From positions 77,141 through 132,942 of the forward strand of contig NZ_JAIBHJ010000002.1 in assembly GCF_021278025.1 (NCBI RefSeq): a stretch of 55,802 nucleotides of DNA. The letters run 5' to 3'. The position numbers were made by a program, and so were the translations under genes. The notes beneath the pieces were generated by a model that saw only the letters and a list, made by a program, of their open reading frames with translations, was not told the DNA's origin and searched no databases. This document shows, piece by piece, positions 8,350 to 16,900 of the stretch. The stretch's first letter is position 1; each line of letters starts with the position of its first letter. The stretch is from Motilimonas sp. E26. GTDB lineage: Bacteria > Pseudomonadota > Gammaproteobacteria > Enterobacterales > CBDFNC01.

Positions 8350-9780
8350 ATGAGCAAACAATCTACCCACAAAGCGATGCACACCGCCATGCAACCTGTG
8401 CTGCAGTTACTCACAGAGATCAACACCTTTATGAAAAATGAGGGGATCACTGGCAGTATCACGTACCGCCAAGAAAGTTCACACATGGTGCGCTGCGGCC
8501 GCAGTCAAATCTCCCTTAACGTGTCAGAAGAAGGTGAGAAATACTTTGTCGAGATCCAAGCCAGTCAGCGTAAAATTTCAGGCAGTACCACCGCCCAAGC
8601 CAACGACAGCGATAAACTCAAAACACTGGTATCAACCCTTAATGAACGGGTTAAACTGATGCCAGAAGTAGCCCATATGAGCCCGATGACGGCGATTGTC
8701 CAAGGCGACCTCAACCGCTTTAATGCTGATGGGGCTCTGATTAACCTCGACTCAAAAGTGATGGTGGATCTCTTTAAACGCTGCGGTGAGCACTTTGCCC
8801 ATGGCAACGTTGAAGTATCAGGTGCCTTTTCTGCTGGTGTTTACAGCTACGCAATCATCAACACCTTAGTGGACGCGCCAGTGGCTTACCAAGGCAGTGA
8901 TTACAACGTCGAGCTCGTGTTACAACTACTAGACCACGACAAAAAAGAACTGCGCGTCGCCGATGTTGGTGAGGCATTAAATCAGTTCGACGCTAACTCG
9001 CTGATTAAACAACTAGATGCCAGCTACCAACTGCTCACCAATACGCCCCGTCAAGATATCGAGCCTGGTGAATATGATGTCATCTTCCATGCCGATGCCT
9101 TTGGCGATCTCATCAACTACCTCGGTTACATGGCGCTACACGGTGAAACTTACCAATACGGCATGGGCATGTTACAACAAGACAAACATCAAATCGGCAG
9201 TCAGCTGTTTGGCAGTAATTTTACCATCACTGATGATCCAACCGATCCCGAGGTGTTATTTGCTCGTCCCGTTGGCGAAAATGGTATAGCGCGTCAGCCC
9301 TTTCCCCTGATCAGTGATGGCGTATTAAGCAATCAGTTTTACAGTGATAAAGACGACTGCGATCGCTTTGGCATTGCGCGCAATAATGATATGGATGTGG
9401 CCAGCATTAAAGTGGCCACAGGCAACGGCCCCACTGACTTTGCCGCCATGGTAAAAAGCTGCACTAAACCAACCTTATTTATTTCATTTATTCATTACAT
9501 GAATTTAACCAACGCCGCCAAGGGTGAGTTCACCGGCAGCAGCCGCTTTGGCACCTTTTTAATTGCAGACGGCGAAATCAAAGCGCACTTATACAATCAA
9601 CGTATCAATGACTCTTACCATCGTATTTTTAATCAAATCGAATGGTTATCGAGTCAACTCCATCACGTTAACATGTCGAGCACTTATGGCATGCGCAGCG
9701 CCAGCAGCATAGCTTGCCCGCGGTTTGTAAAAGTGAACAAGGTGAAAATAACCGGATCGAGTGCGCCGGGTAAAGGCTAA
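8350..9780 (+). CDS. PmbA/TldE-like partner subunit
   Basis: A 476-residue TldD/PmbA-family protein without a HExxxH helix, as expected for the non-catalytic TldE-type subunit. Conserved family segments include YDVIFHADAFGDLINYLGY, ARPVGENGIARQPFPLISDGVLSNQFYSD and FISFIHYMNLTNAAKGEFTGSSRFGTFLIADGEI. It follows the TldD-like gene after two bases, so the two are co-translated and probably make one heteromeric protease. The fifteen N-terminal residues (MSKQSTHKAMHTAMQ) look like a short extension. The pair is inserted between slyX and slyD. Confidence 0.87.
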   Translation: MSKQSTHKAMHTAMQPVLQLLTEINTFMKNEGITGSITYRQESSHMVRCGRSQISLNVSEEGEKYFVEIQASQRKISGSTTAQANDSDKLKTLVSTLNERVKLMPEVAHMSPMTAIVQGDLNRFNADGALINLDSKVMVDLFKRCGEHFAHGNVEVSGAFSAGVYSYAIINTLVDAPVAYQGSDYNVELVLQLLDHDKKELRVADVGEALNQFDANSLIKQLDASYQLLTNTPRQDIEPGEYDVIFHADAFGDLINYLGYMALHGETYQYGMGMLQQDKHQIGSQLFGSNFTITDDPTDPEVLFARPVGENGIARQPFPLISDGVLSNQFYSDKDDCDRFGIARNNDMDVASIKVATGNGPTDFAAMVKSCTKPTLFISFIHYMNLTNAAKGEFTGSSRFGTFLIADGEIKAHLYNQRINDSYHRIFNQIEWLSSQLHHVNMSSTYGMRSASSIACPRFVKVNKVKITGSSAPGKG

Positions 9781-9802
9781 AACACTATTAACTAAGAAAA
9801 AT

Positions 9803-9829
9803 AAAAACCAAGGCTCAGCCTTGGTTTTT
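9803..9829. terminator. Bidirectional terminator between pmbA-like gene and slyD
   Basis: Near-perfect hairpin AAAACCAAGGC / GCCTTGGTTTT with a three-base loop, A-rich on one side and T-rich on the other, between convergent genes. Confidence 0.93.
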
Positions 9830-9857
9830 GATTCACACTAACTCACTCTAGATGAAC

Positions 9858-10385
9858 TTAGTGCTTACAGTGCTCGCCATGAACGTGCTCTTCTTCGTCG
9901 TGGCTGTGACCACAACCGCCGGCGCTGTGCACATGGCCGTGGGCAAGCTCTTCATCAGTCGCAGCGCGCACCGATAATACTTCACCTTTAAAAATCAAGG
10001 TTTGACCCGCTAGCATATGGTTGCCGTCTACGGTTACAGTGTTTTCTTTCACATCAGTGATTTCAACTGGGCGTGGGCCTTGGTCAGTTTCAGCGGTAAA
10101 ACGCATGCCTACTTCAACAGCGCCTTCGGCTTCAAACAGCTCGCGTGGCACTTCTTGTACTAGGCCTTCTTGGTGCTCGCCGTAAGCATCTTCTGGCGCA
10201 CAAGTTAAATCAAACTTGTAACCCACTTCTTTGCCATCAAGCTCAGCTTCAAGACCCGGTACTAAAAACATGCTGCCTTGAATAAATTCAAGAGGAGCAC
10301 CGCCTTCGGTTGTACCGAGCTCAACGCCGTCTGCATCATGTACAGAAAAATGGATGGATACTACTAAATCATTTTCAACTTTCAT
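9858..10385 (-). CDS. slyD: FKBP-type peptidyl-prolyl isomerase SlyD
   Basis: Cytoplasmic proline isomerase and nickel-binding chaperone. The FKBP domain (about 1-70 and 125-150) with the inserted IF chaperone domain is seen in DLVVSIHFSVHDADGVELGTTEGGAPLEFIQGSM. The C-terminal metal-binding tail (GHVHSAGGCGHSHDEEEHVHGEHCKH) is rich in His and Cys, as in E. coli SlyD, where it delivers nickel to hydrogenase. I chose the ATG at 10385; a TTG four codons upstream is in frame but lies where the RBS is expected. yheV lies 12 bases upstream in the same operon. Confidence 0.96.
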   Translation of the reverse strand: MKVENDLVVSIHFSVHDADGVELGTTEGGAPLEFIQGSMFLVPGLEAELDGKEVGYKFDLTCAPEDAYGEHQEGLVQEVPRELFEAEGAVEVGMRFTAETDQGPRPVEITDVKENTVTVDGNHMLAGQTLIFKGEVLSVRAATDEELAHGHVHSAGGCGHSHDEEEHVHGEHCKH

Positions 10386-10397
10386 CTTAATTTCCAA

Positions 10398-10604
10398 TTA
10401 GTTTTCGTCTGGGTTAAACACGCCAATCACTTGTTCAAACTGACGTGTGGCGCCACTTACTTCACCTGGGGCTTGGGACTGCAAGTAGTCACATTTAACG
10501 CATTGCACTTTCTCGACGTTTTGTTCAACAAACACCACTATCGTGTCTTGCTCGTTACACGATGGGCAGGTTGCGCCAGCAATAAAACGTTTTCTCTTAC
10601 TCAT
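10398..10604 (-). CDS. yheV: YheV family zinc-ribbon protein
   Basis: Short cytoplasmic protein of 68 residues of the YheV/DUF2387 family, with two Cys pairs (CPSCNEQD near residue 12 and CVKCDYLQ near residue 35) that should bind one zinc. Its function is unknown. The start at 10604 has AGGGGAGC six bases upstream; the longer frame would include promoter DNA. It precedes slyD by 12 bases, and the slyD-yheV-yheS grouping is as in E. coli. Confidence 0.92.
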   Translation of the reverse strand: MSKRKRFIAGATCPSCNEQDTIVVFVEQNVEKVQCVKCDYLQSQAPGEVSGATRQFEQVIGVFNPDEN

Positions 10605-10712
10605 ATTGCTCCCCTTTATTTTTGTCACAGTGTAACCGATCAAACAGGGTTTTTCTTCTGCTATCACACCTGTGTTAGAATCGCGGCTTATTTTTTAATG
10701 TTGAAGTAAATT

Positions 10713-12632
10713 ATGATCACAGCCAGTGCCATTGAACTTATTCGCGGCGGACGCCCGCTGTTACAAAATGCCACCGCCAGTATCAACCCCGGCCAAAAAG
10801 TGGCATTAGTGGGCGCTAATGGCACAGGTAAATCCAGCTTCTTCGCTTTATTAAAAGGCGAACTGCATGCCGATAACGGTGAGTTAAGCTTTCCCAGTAA
10901 CTGGCAACTCGCCAGTGTGGCGCAGGAGACTCCAGCATTAAATAAAAGCGCCATTGAATACGTGATTGATGGCGATCGTGAGTTTCGTCGCCATGAAGCC
11001 GAGCTTGCCGCAGCAGAAGCCGCCGAAGATGGCCATAAAATTGCCCTCCTGCATGGCCAAATTGAAACCATTGGTGGTTACACCATTAAAGCCCGCGCCG
11101 CTGAGTTATTAGCCGGCTTGGGCTTTAGTAATGAAAAACAGCAGCACGCCGTCAGTGATTTTTCTGGTGGTTGGCGTATGCGCCTAAACTTGGCACAAGC
11201 CCTGCTTTGCCGCTCAGATTTATTGCTACTGGATGAGCCAACCAACCACTTAGACTTAGACGCAGTAATCTGGTTAGGAAAATGGCTAAACGCTTATCCT
11301 GGCACCTTAATTCTGATTTCTCATGACCGTGACTTTATCGACGACATCGTGGGTAAAATAATTCACATCGAGCAAAATAAATTTTTCGAATACACAGGTG
11401 ATTATTCCAGCTTTGAAAGGCAGCGCGCCGAAAAACTAATGCAACAACAAGCCACTTATGAAAAACAACAAAAGCAAGTGGCACATATGCAAAGCTACAT
11501 TGACCGCTTTCGCTACAAAGCATCAAAAGCGCGCCAAGCACAAAGCCGCATCAAAGCCCTAGAAAAAATGGAACTGGCGATGCCAGCGCACGCCGACAGC
11601 CAATTTAACTTCTCATTTTTTGCACCTGACGCACTGCCAATGCCATTGATAACCATGGAAGAGATTTATGCAGGTTACGGTGATACCCTGATTTTAGAAA
11701 AAATAAAATTTAACCTTGTGCCCGGCAGCCGTATTGGTTTACTTGGGCGCAACGGCGCCGGTAAATCCACTTTAATCAAACTACTGGCAGGCGAAATCAA
11801 AGCCCAAGGCGGCAACTTTGAGCTTAACCCTAATGCCAAAGTCGGTTATTTTGCCCAGCACCAACTTGAATTTTTGCGTTTAGACGACACGCCACTTGAG
11901 CACTTAGCACGCCTAGCTAAAGATAAAACCGAACAAGAATTGCGTAACTATTTAGGCAGCTTTGGTTTCCAAGGAGATAAAGCCCTAGAGCCCGTTGCAC
12001 CGTTCTCGGGCGGTGAAAAAGCGCGATTAGTATTAGCGCTGATCGTATGGCAAAAACCGAACTTGCTACTACTCGATGAGCCAACCAACCACTTAGATTT
12101 AGAAATGCGCCACGCCTTAACCGTTGCGCTGCAAAGCTTTGAAGGCGCGATGGTCGTGGTATCGCACGATCGTCACTTACTGCGTACCACCACAGATGAT
12201 TTATACCTAGTGCATGATGGCCAAGTGGAGCAGTTTAATGGTGATTTAGCGGATTATCATAAGTGGCTTGGCGAACAGCAGAAAATTGATAAACAAAAAG
12301 CCGCGCCTGATAACGGGGAAAAGAGCGCCAATAGCGCCGTCAATCGCAAAGAGCAAAAGCGCCTAGAAGCCGAGATCCGTAAGAAAACCCAGCCGTTCAG
12401 AAAAGCAATGGAAAAAGCGGAAAAACAAATGGATAAGTTAAGCGCGCAACTGGCAGAAGTAGAGCTAGAACTTAACGACAGTGCCCTTTACGACATCGCA
12501 CAAAAAGCTAAATTGACCAAAATATTAGAGCAACAACGTCAGCTTAAAGCCGAAATTGAAGATGCAGAGATGGAGTGGATGGATGCCCAAGAGCAATTGG
12601 AAGCGTTAGAGGCGGAGCTTAATTTGGCCTAA
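10713..12632 (+). CDS. yheS: ABC-F ATPase YheS
   Basis: Soluble ABC-F protein of 639 residues with two ATPase domains and no membrane spans. Such proteins bind the ribosome E-site and relieve stalling. Domain 1 has Walker A GANGTGKSS, signature FSGGWRMR and Walker B LLLLDEPTNHLD. The linker (about 230-290) is charged and helical. Domain 2 has GRNGAGKST, FSGGEKAR and LLLLDEPTNHLD. A coiled-coil tail (about 540-639, RKEQKRLEAEIRKK ... EDAEMEWMDAQEQLEAL) closes the protein. Length and tail fit YheS rather than Uup or EttA. It is divergent from yheV. Confidence 0.95.
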   Translation: MITASAIELIRGGRPLLQNATASINPGQKVALVGANGTGKSSFFALLKGELHADNGELSFPSNWQLASVAQETPALNKSAIEYVIDGDREFRRHEAELAAAEAAEDGHKIALLHGQIETIGGYTIKARAAELLAGLGFSNEKQQHAVSDFSGGWRMRLNLAQALLCRSDLLLLDEPTNHLDLDAVIWLGKWLNAYPGTLILISHDRDFIDDIVGKIIHIEQNKFFEYTGDYSSFERQRAEKLMQQQATYEKQQKQVAHMQSYIDRFRYKASKARQAQSRIKALEKMELAMPAHADSQFNFSFFAPDALPMPLITMEEIYAGYGDTLILEKIKFNLVPGSRIGLLGRNGAGKSTLIKLLAGEIKAQGGNFELNPNAKVGYFAQHQLEFLRLDDTPLEHLARLAKDKTEQELRNYLGSFGFQGDKALEPVAPFSGGEKARLVLALIVWQKPNLLLLDEPTNHLDLEMRHALTVALQSFEGAMVVVSHDRHLLRTTTDDLYLVHDGQVEQFNGDLADYHKWLGEQQKIDKQKAAPDNGEKSANSAVNRKEQKRLEAEIRKKTQPFRKAMEKAEKQMDKLSAQLAEVELELNDSALYDIAQKAKLTKILEQQRQLKAEIEDAEMEWMDAQEQLEALEAELNLA

Positions 12633-12654
12633 ATCACCGTTTAGTCGTGACTAG

Positions 12655-12691
12655 ATGAGTAGGCTGCTAATAAAACAAGCCTACTCATTTA
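12655..12691 (+). terminator. Terminator after yheS
   Basis: An 11-bp perfect stem (ATGAGTAGGCT / AGCCTACTCAT) followed by TTTAATTT, 22 bases after the stop. It also faces the small minus-strand gene. Confidence 0.8.
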
Positions 12692-12709
12692 ATTTACATT
12701 TAACGTTAG

Positions 12710-12892
12710 TTAGTCTGCTTTGCGCTCACCTAACATATACCAAGCCTGCTTTTCTGCCGCAGGCTTCATTAACTCTAGCCGTTCGTCAGTCGAAAAAGAT
12801 GACGCTTTAACATAAGACACAAACACGATGGTTAATAACAGCGCTGTCACTTCTAACCAAGGTAATTTGCTTAAGTGGGATAGCTTTTTCAT
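12710..12892 (-). CDS. Small single-pass membrane protein, unknown
   Basis: Sixty residues: a short basic N-terminus (MKKLSHLSKLPW), one hydrophobic helix (LEVTALLLTIVFVSYVKA, about 13-30) and a charged C-terminal tail ending in LGERKAD. This fits a type II small inner-membrane protein. The RBS is weak (AAGAG, 12 bases away) and lies inside a strong hairpin. I do not recognise the family. It sits between yheS and eda on the minus strand; it is probably real given the membrane-protein shape, but unproven. Confidence 0.5.
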   Translation of the reverse strand: MKKLSHLSKLPWLEVTALLLTIVFVSYVKASSFSTDERLELMKPAAEKQAWYMLGERKAD

Positions 12893-12895
12893 TTT

Positions 12896-12934
12896 GGCTT
12901 AATCTCTTGTTGGGAATATAACAAAGATTAAGCC
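12896..12934. other. Strong hairpin in the leader of the small membrane protein gene
   Basis: A 10-bp perfect stem (GGCTTAATCT / AGATTAAGCC) continues into five further pairs (TTGTT / AACAA) with one bulge. It starts four bases before the start codon at 12892 and includes the weak RBS, so it could mask translation. No T-run marks it as an ordinary terminator. Confidence 0.6.
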
Positions 12935-12994
12935 GAAAGCATGGCAAAACAGTTAACACTTTAAGTCGTTTTAATTAAATCAACGCGCCAAGGA

Positions 12995-13618
12995 TTAGGC
13001 TAATGCAGCGACCGCTTCTTTTACCAAAAGAGCAATCTCATCCCACTGTTGATTATCAATTAAATCGCCCGGCACCATCCAAGTACCACCGCAAGCCAAT
13101 ACCGCTTTAACGCCTAAGTAATCATTAATATTGGCAGCCGACACGCCGCCCGTCGGCATAAAGCTAACGGGATAAACCGCCGTTAACGCTTTCAACATGC
13201 CCACACCGCCAGATGGGCCAGCAGGGAAAAACTTTAACGTATCTAGCCCCATTTCCATGGCTTGCTCAACCAACGAAGGATTGTTTACGCCAGGAATGAT
13301 TGGCATGTTACGTTGCTGGCAGTATTTAACCGTAGTGGGGTTAAAGCCAGGACTAACAATAAAATCGACACCCGCATCAATCGCCGCATCCACAGTGGCC
13401 GCGTTTAATACCGTGCCTGCACCAATTAACATATCAGGAAAAGCTGCGCGCATATTTTTAATCGCTTGCGCTGCAGCGGGGGTGCGAAAGGTAATTTCAG
13501 CACATGGCAGGCCATTTTCTACTAACACTTTACCCAGTGGCACGGCATCATCCGCGTTATTAATCGCAATCACTGGTACCACTTTTAACTGTTTTAATCT
13601 TTCGTTAATTGAGCTCAT
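12995..13618 (-). CDS. eda: KDPG/KHG aldolase
   Basis: Class I aldolase of the Entner-Doudoroff pathway that splits 2-keto-3-deoxy-6-phosphogluconate to pyruvate and glyceraldehyde 3-phosphate. The 207-residue form starts at the ATG at 13618, which has AGGAAG five bases upstream. Key sites are seen: ENGLPCAEITFRTPAA (catalytic Glu), GAGTVLN, and TLKFFPAGPSGG with the Schiff-base Lys. The C-terminal VLACGGTWMVPGDLI is also typical. No edd, zwf or sugar-acid gene is next to it, so its regulation and partner genes are elsewhere. Confidence 0.96.
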   Translation of the reverse strand: MSSINERLKQLKVVPVIAINNADDAVPLGKVLVENGLPCAEITFRTPAAAQAIKNMRAAFPDMLIGAGTVLNAATVDAAIDAGVDFIVSPGFNPTTVKYCQQRNMPIIPGVNNPSLVEQAMEMGLDTLKFFPAGPSGGVGMLKALTAVYPVSFMPTGGVSAANINDYLGVKAVLACGGTWMVPGDLIDNQQWDEIALLVKEAVAALA

Positions 13619-13833
13619 GTCACTTCCTATGAAAATTAAAATATTTACCATTATCAAATCGTATAGTACCGACTTGCTAGCAGCATTGCTTTAATATGGT
13701 AAACAATTTCATAGTGAACTGCTGCTATTAGGTTGACCCGAAAGGTTTAACCCAAGAAGCTCAACCTAAGAAGGTCTATCAATAGGTACCGAAAGGCTCA
13801 GTTAAAGCCCTTCGAGATAAGAGCTAAACAAGA

Positions 13834-14961
13834 CTACATTTTTTGATGTTGTAATAACCACTGGAACAGACTTTGGTCGTAAACATCGTAATTAGTAGCG
13901 CCTTCCCCCATAAACCCTAGGCTATACACATCATCATCAATCAAGTGGCCGCCACTAGGGAAAACTGTTAACTTGGTTTCGGAGACCGAGCCTGAACAGG
14001 CTTTGAGGGTAGCGACAACGCTAATGACATTGTCACTAGGAACCACGTTATCATCAGCAGCAGTGAACGCCCAGATCGGGACTTCTTTTACCGGACAGAT
14101 ATCGAGCCAATACCCCATAGACAACGGCGCAGCAGCTGCAAGTTTATGGCCATACTTCTGCGCATAATCCCACGTCATAAAACCGCCATTACTAAAACCT
14201 GTCATGTAGATCCGGCTTTTGTCGATCGGGTAATTGCGCTCTGCCCATTCAACAAAACTATTGAGCCTTGCCGTTACACTATCCCCCAAAGCACTCTGGC
14301 AGCGTTGTGGTGCTAATACAATAAAGGGCAATTGATTATCCCATTGATCCGTTTTAAACATTTTCACCACATTGGTTTTATCCATTCCACTCATACTGCG
14401 GCCATCAGTATCGAAGGTTTTAGAATGCTCATAACCATGATTACTGATTAATAGTGGGTAACGGGCTTTGGGATCCTCGCCAAAATTAGCGGGAAGCTGT
14501 TCATAAAACTCCCAAATAGCATCCATTTCAGTAAAAAAGCGCGGACTATATCTCGCTACTCGATCGCCATCAAGGATCCGCACCATGCGGTACTCACTCA
14601 ATGAAAGGTTTTGCTCACTATCTGCAACACTATATTTAAGTAAATAATCCCCTACTTTTCCGGTGTCTAGCTTATCTAACCCTTGTACTTGTACAGCAGA
14701 AGATAACTCACCATCTTCGCTATCAAATGCCTCGACACCCGGCTCTACATACTGGTCCCCCACATTAAGCAACATCACTTTATCACCCAGTAATTGAATA
14801 CTCGGCTGGCCTGCTTGCTGAGCATAATTAGGTAATGCAACCTGACATACGTCACCAGAGCTACCCGCAATAGAATTTCCAGTGCCGGATGAACCGCCGC
14901 CACCACAACCCAGCAAAACAAGTCCAAGGGCACTGCAAATAACCGTCCGAAATGGTGACAT
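13834..14961 (-). CDS. Secreted esterase lipoprotein with DUF5011-like domain
   Basis: Exported lipoprotein: signal MSPFRTVICSALGLVLLGC followed by a Gly/Ser linker. The start at 14961 has AAGGAA about ten bases upstream. Residues about 50-135 form an Ig-like DUF5011 domain (VGDQYVEPGVEAFDSEDGELSS ... GDYLLKYSVADSEQN). The rest is an alpha/beta hydrolase of the polyhydroxybutyrate-depolymerase/feruloyl-esterase type, with nucleophile motif GFSNGG, an Asp-rich loop (TAADDNVV) and a catalytic His in PSGGHLID. It probably removes ester groups from a polysaccharide at the cell surface. The exact substrate cannot be read. It stands alone. Confidence 0.82.
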   Translation of the reverse strand: MSPFRTVICSALGLVLLGCGGGGSSGTGNSIAGSSGDVCQVALPNYAQQAGQPSIQLLGDKVMLLNVGDQYVEPGVEAFDSEDGELSSAVQVQGLDKLDTGKVGDYLLKYSVADSEQNLSLSEYRMVRILDGDRVARYSPRFFTEMDAIWEFYEQLPANFGEDPKARYPLLISNHGYEHSKTFDTDGRSMSGMDKTNVVKMFKTDQWDNQLPFIVLAPQRCQSALGDSVTARLNSFVEWAERNYPIDKSRIYMTGFSNGGFMTWDYAQKYGHKLAAAAPLSMGYWLDICPVKEVPIWAFTAADDNVVPSDNVISVVATLKACSGSVSETKLTVFPSGGHLIDDDVYSLGFMGEGATNYDVYDQSLFQWLLQHQKM

Positions 14962-15001
14962 CTCAACTGATTCCTTTTTGTTAGCGAATAAAATCACTAC
15001 T

Positions 15002-15326
15002 AAATAGATAGCGATTCATTTTAATACTGAAGACTACTGAAGCTAAAAACCTGAACAAAAGTCACATAAACATGAATAAATAAAATTTAGCGTTCTATTT
15101 TTCGACCAGGATGATGCATTCAACATTCAGGGCAAAGCATAGAAAAGGAATTAGCAGCTAAAACTGATCCGTGCTGCTCGCCAACAGCACTCAGTAACAC
15201 CATAAGTTATGGTCAGTTTTATCAAAACTAGTTTGTCCGTTTTTCCTCACTGTCTAATTTGCATTTAGAGCTATACTGACGAAGTAACCGATTAAACCTT
15301 TAACTGCCTTCGCGGGAGTTGAGCAA
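15002..15326. other. Gene-free interval with a structured element
   Basis: No ORF with a credible start is seen. The only notable content is the three-way-junction-like inverted repeat set at 15160-15220. Confidence 0.6.
15160..15220 (+). other. Three-way-junction inverted repeats
   Basis: An outer stem AAAACTG / CAGTTTT (15160-15166, 15214-15220) encloses two hairpins: GTGCTG / CAGCAC (15171-15176, 15185-15190) and ACCATAA / TTATGGT (15199-15205, 15207-15213). All three stems are perfect. It lies 107 bases before the binding-protein gene at 15327. It could be a structured leader or an intergenic repeat. Confidence 0.5.
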
Positions 15327-16193
15327 TTGAAAAACAGAACACAGTGCCAGACTGAGCCTCTAATGAAACAATTCGTTCAGCAACTATTTAACCACCTAAA
15401 AAATAGAATTTACCGTAGCGCTTTAGCGATGGCTGTTTACGGCATATCCGCTTTCTCACCCGCCTTTGCAACTTGTAATCAGGCTTCTTTAACATGGGGT
15501 TGGGTTGCGTGGGAACCGTTCATTTACCAAAGCCGACAAGGCGCAATGCAAGGCATTGATTATGAAATCGTGTCACAAGTGTTTCAACAAACGGGTTGCT
15601 TATTTTCGGTGACAGATAAAGAAATCCCTTGGCGTCGGCAATTGGCGTGGCTAGAAGCAGGGGAAATAGACGTCATGACAGGCGCATCCAAAACGGCCGA
15701 GCGAGAACAGTATGCCTTGTTTTCACTTCCTTATCGCACCGAGTCCGTCACCCTATTTATCAGAAAAGCAGACCAAGAGAGTTTTGCTATCAAGCAACTA
15801 TCGGATTTAACTCAATCAAAACTGCATCGTCTAGGGTATTACAAGGGGACTTATTACGGCGAGGAATTTAGTCTGCTTCAACAAAAGCCTGAGTTTCAGG
15901 CTTTACTACAGTCCGATATTGAAATTAACAACTTTACTCGTCTGCTAAATAATCGTATCGACGCAGTCCTTGCGGATGAAATAGTCGGTCAACTATTGAT
16001 AGAGCAACTTAAACAACAAGACAATATTGTACCATTAAAGGGCTTTAGCATTAAAACAGGGGGGATCCATGTTATGTTTAGTAAAAAAACCACCTCAGAA
16101 GCCTTTATCACTCAATTTAACCAAGCGCTAACGAAGTTTAAGGCATCTTCTGAATACCAAAGGATTTTACAACGATATTTAAAGGGAGAGTAG
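15327..16193 (+). CDS. Periplasmic solute-binding protein, family 3-like
   Basis: A 288-residue exported protein with a hydrophobic segment (RSALAMAVYGISAFSPAFA, about residues 31-49) ending in an AxA cleavage site. The mature part looks like SBP_bac_3: WGWVAWEPFIYQSRQGAMQGIDYEIVSQVF, then GEIDVMTGASKTAEREQYALFSLPYRTESVTLFI. No permease or ATPase gene is adjacent, so it may be a sensor-type or orphan binding protein. The TTG start is kept because GGGAG lies eight bases upstream; an ATG twelve codons in (15363) is the alternative. The ligand is unknown. Confidence 0.8.
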   Translation: MKNRTQCQTEPLMKQFVQQLFNHLKNRIYRSALAMAVYGISAFSPAFATCNQASLTWGWVAWEPFIYQSRQGAMQGIDYEIVSQVFQQTGCLFSVTDKEIPWRRQLAWLEAGEIDVMTGASKTAEREQYALFSLPYRTESVTLFIRKADQESFAIKQLSDLTQSKLHRLGYYKGTYYGEEFSLLQQKPEFQALLQSDIEINNFTRLLNNRIDAVLADEIVGQLLIEQLKQQDNIVPLKGFSIKTGGIHVMFSKKTTSEAFITQFNQALTKFKASSEYQRILQRYLKGE

Positions 16194-16246
16194 CAATCCA
16201 AACTGACCTTTAATTCGTTGACTTATCTAAACGTACGAACATAAAA

Positions 16247-16807
16247 GTGAAGCCAGTGAGCGACCATTCCCACACCCCAATCAGTAAACTATTTTTAGCC
16301 TATTTAGGTGGTCGTATCAATGGCGGGCACATAGAGTTGCATGATGTCAGATTCGTGCACGGCGACAGTATTATGGCGACTTATGAGCAATTGAAACAAC
16401 AATGGATTGGCGACAAAGGCCGAGTACATTTAGATAGTTACGTTGAACTTCGACATATTAATGGCTATCGCATAGCGCTCTCGGCGCGGCCTCCTAATAA
16501 TGACCTCAAACTGTTTTTTGTTAATTTAGGTGGCTATCATCCCAGTCAACTAGCCGAGCAGCACAGCTTTGGCGTTTTTGTCGCCAACAACGCCGAGCAA
16601 GCTAAGCAGCGTGCATGGCATGAATTGCTTGGCCGTTACCAAGTTGATTGGCAACAGGCTCATAAAGACGATTTAATCGCAGTCGATGATTGTTTTGCTA
16701 TCTCATTATTAGATAGCCCACTCAATATTCACCTACATTACGAAGGTGAGCATTTATCTCAGATACAGCCACTGCGCCCTGACTGGTTTGGCTACCACAA
16801 ACTGTAA
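16247..16807 (+). CDS. DUF1543 family protein
   Basis: Cytoplasmic protein of 186 residues. LFLAYLGGRINGGHIELHDVRFVHGDS followed by LFFVNLGGYHPSQLAEQHSFGVFVANNAEQAKQRA is the twofold pattern of DUF1543, whose function is not known. It starts with GTG, without a strong RBS. It lies 53 bases after the binding-protein gene on the same strand, and a functional link is not evident. Confidence 0.8.
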   Translation: MKPVSDHSHTPISKLFLAYLGGRINGGHIELHDVRFVHGDSIMATYEQLKQQWIGDKGRVHLDSYVELRHINGYRIALSARPPNNDLKLFFVNLGGYHPSQLAEQHSFGVFVANNAEQAKQRAWHELLGRYQVDWQQAHKDDLIAVDDCFAISLLDSPLNIHLHYEGEHLSQIQPLRPDWFGYHKL

Positions 16808-16900
16808 GCTTTTGTTCAACGCTAGAACGTTAGATAGAAATAAACGGTTCTTTCACCCCACCACTACCCCGCCAGTTTTAGCCACCAAAGATCTCCATTG

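Noticed and set aside
10688-11071. Antisense 127-residue frame over the yheS start
   Set aside because: It is a shadow of yheS, which has complete ABC-F motifs.
13619-13700. Longer eda frame starting at 13657
   Set aside because: The extra residues (MIMVNILIFIGSD) have no family match and the inner ATG has a better RBS.
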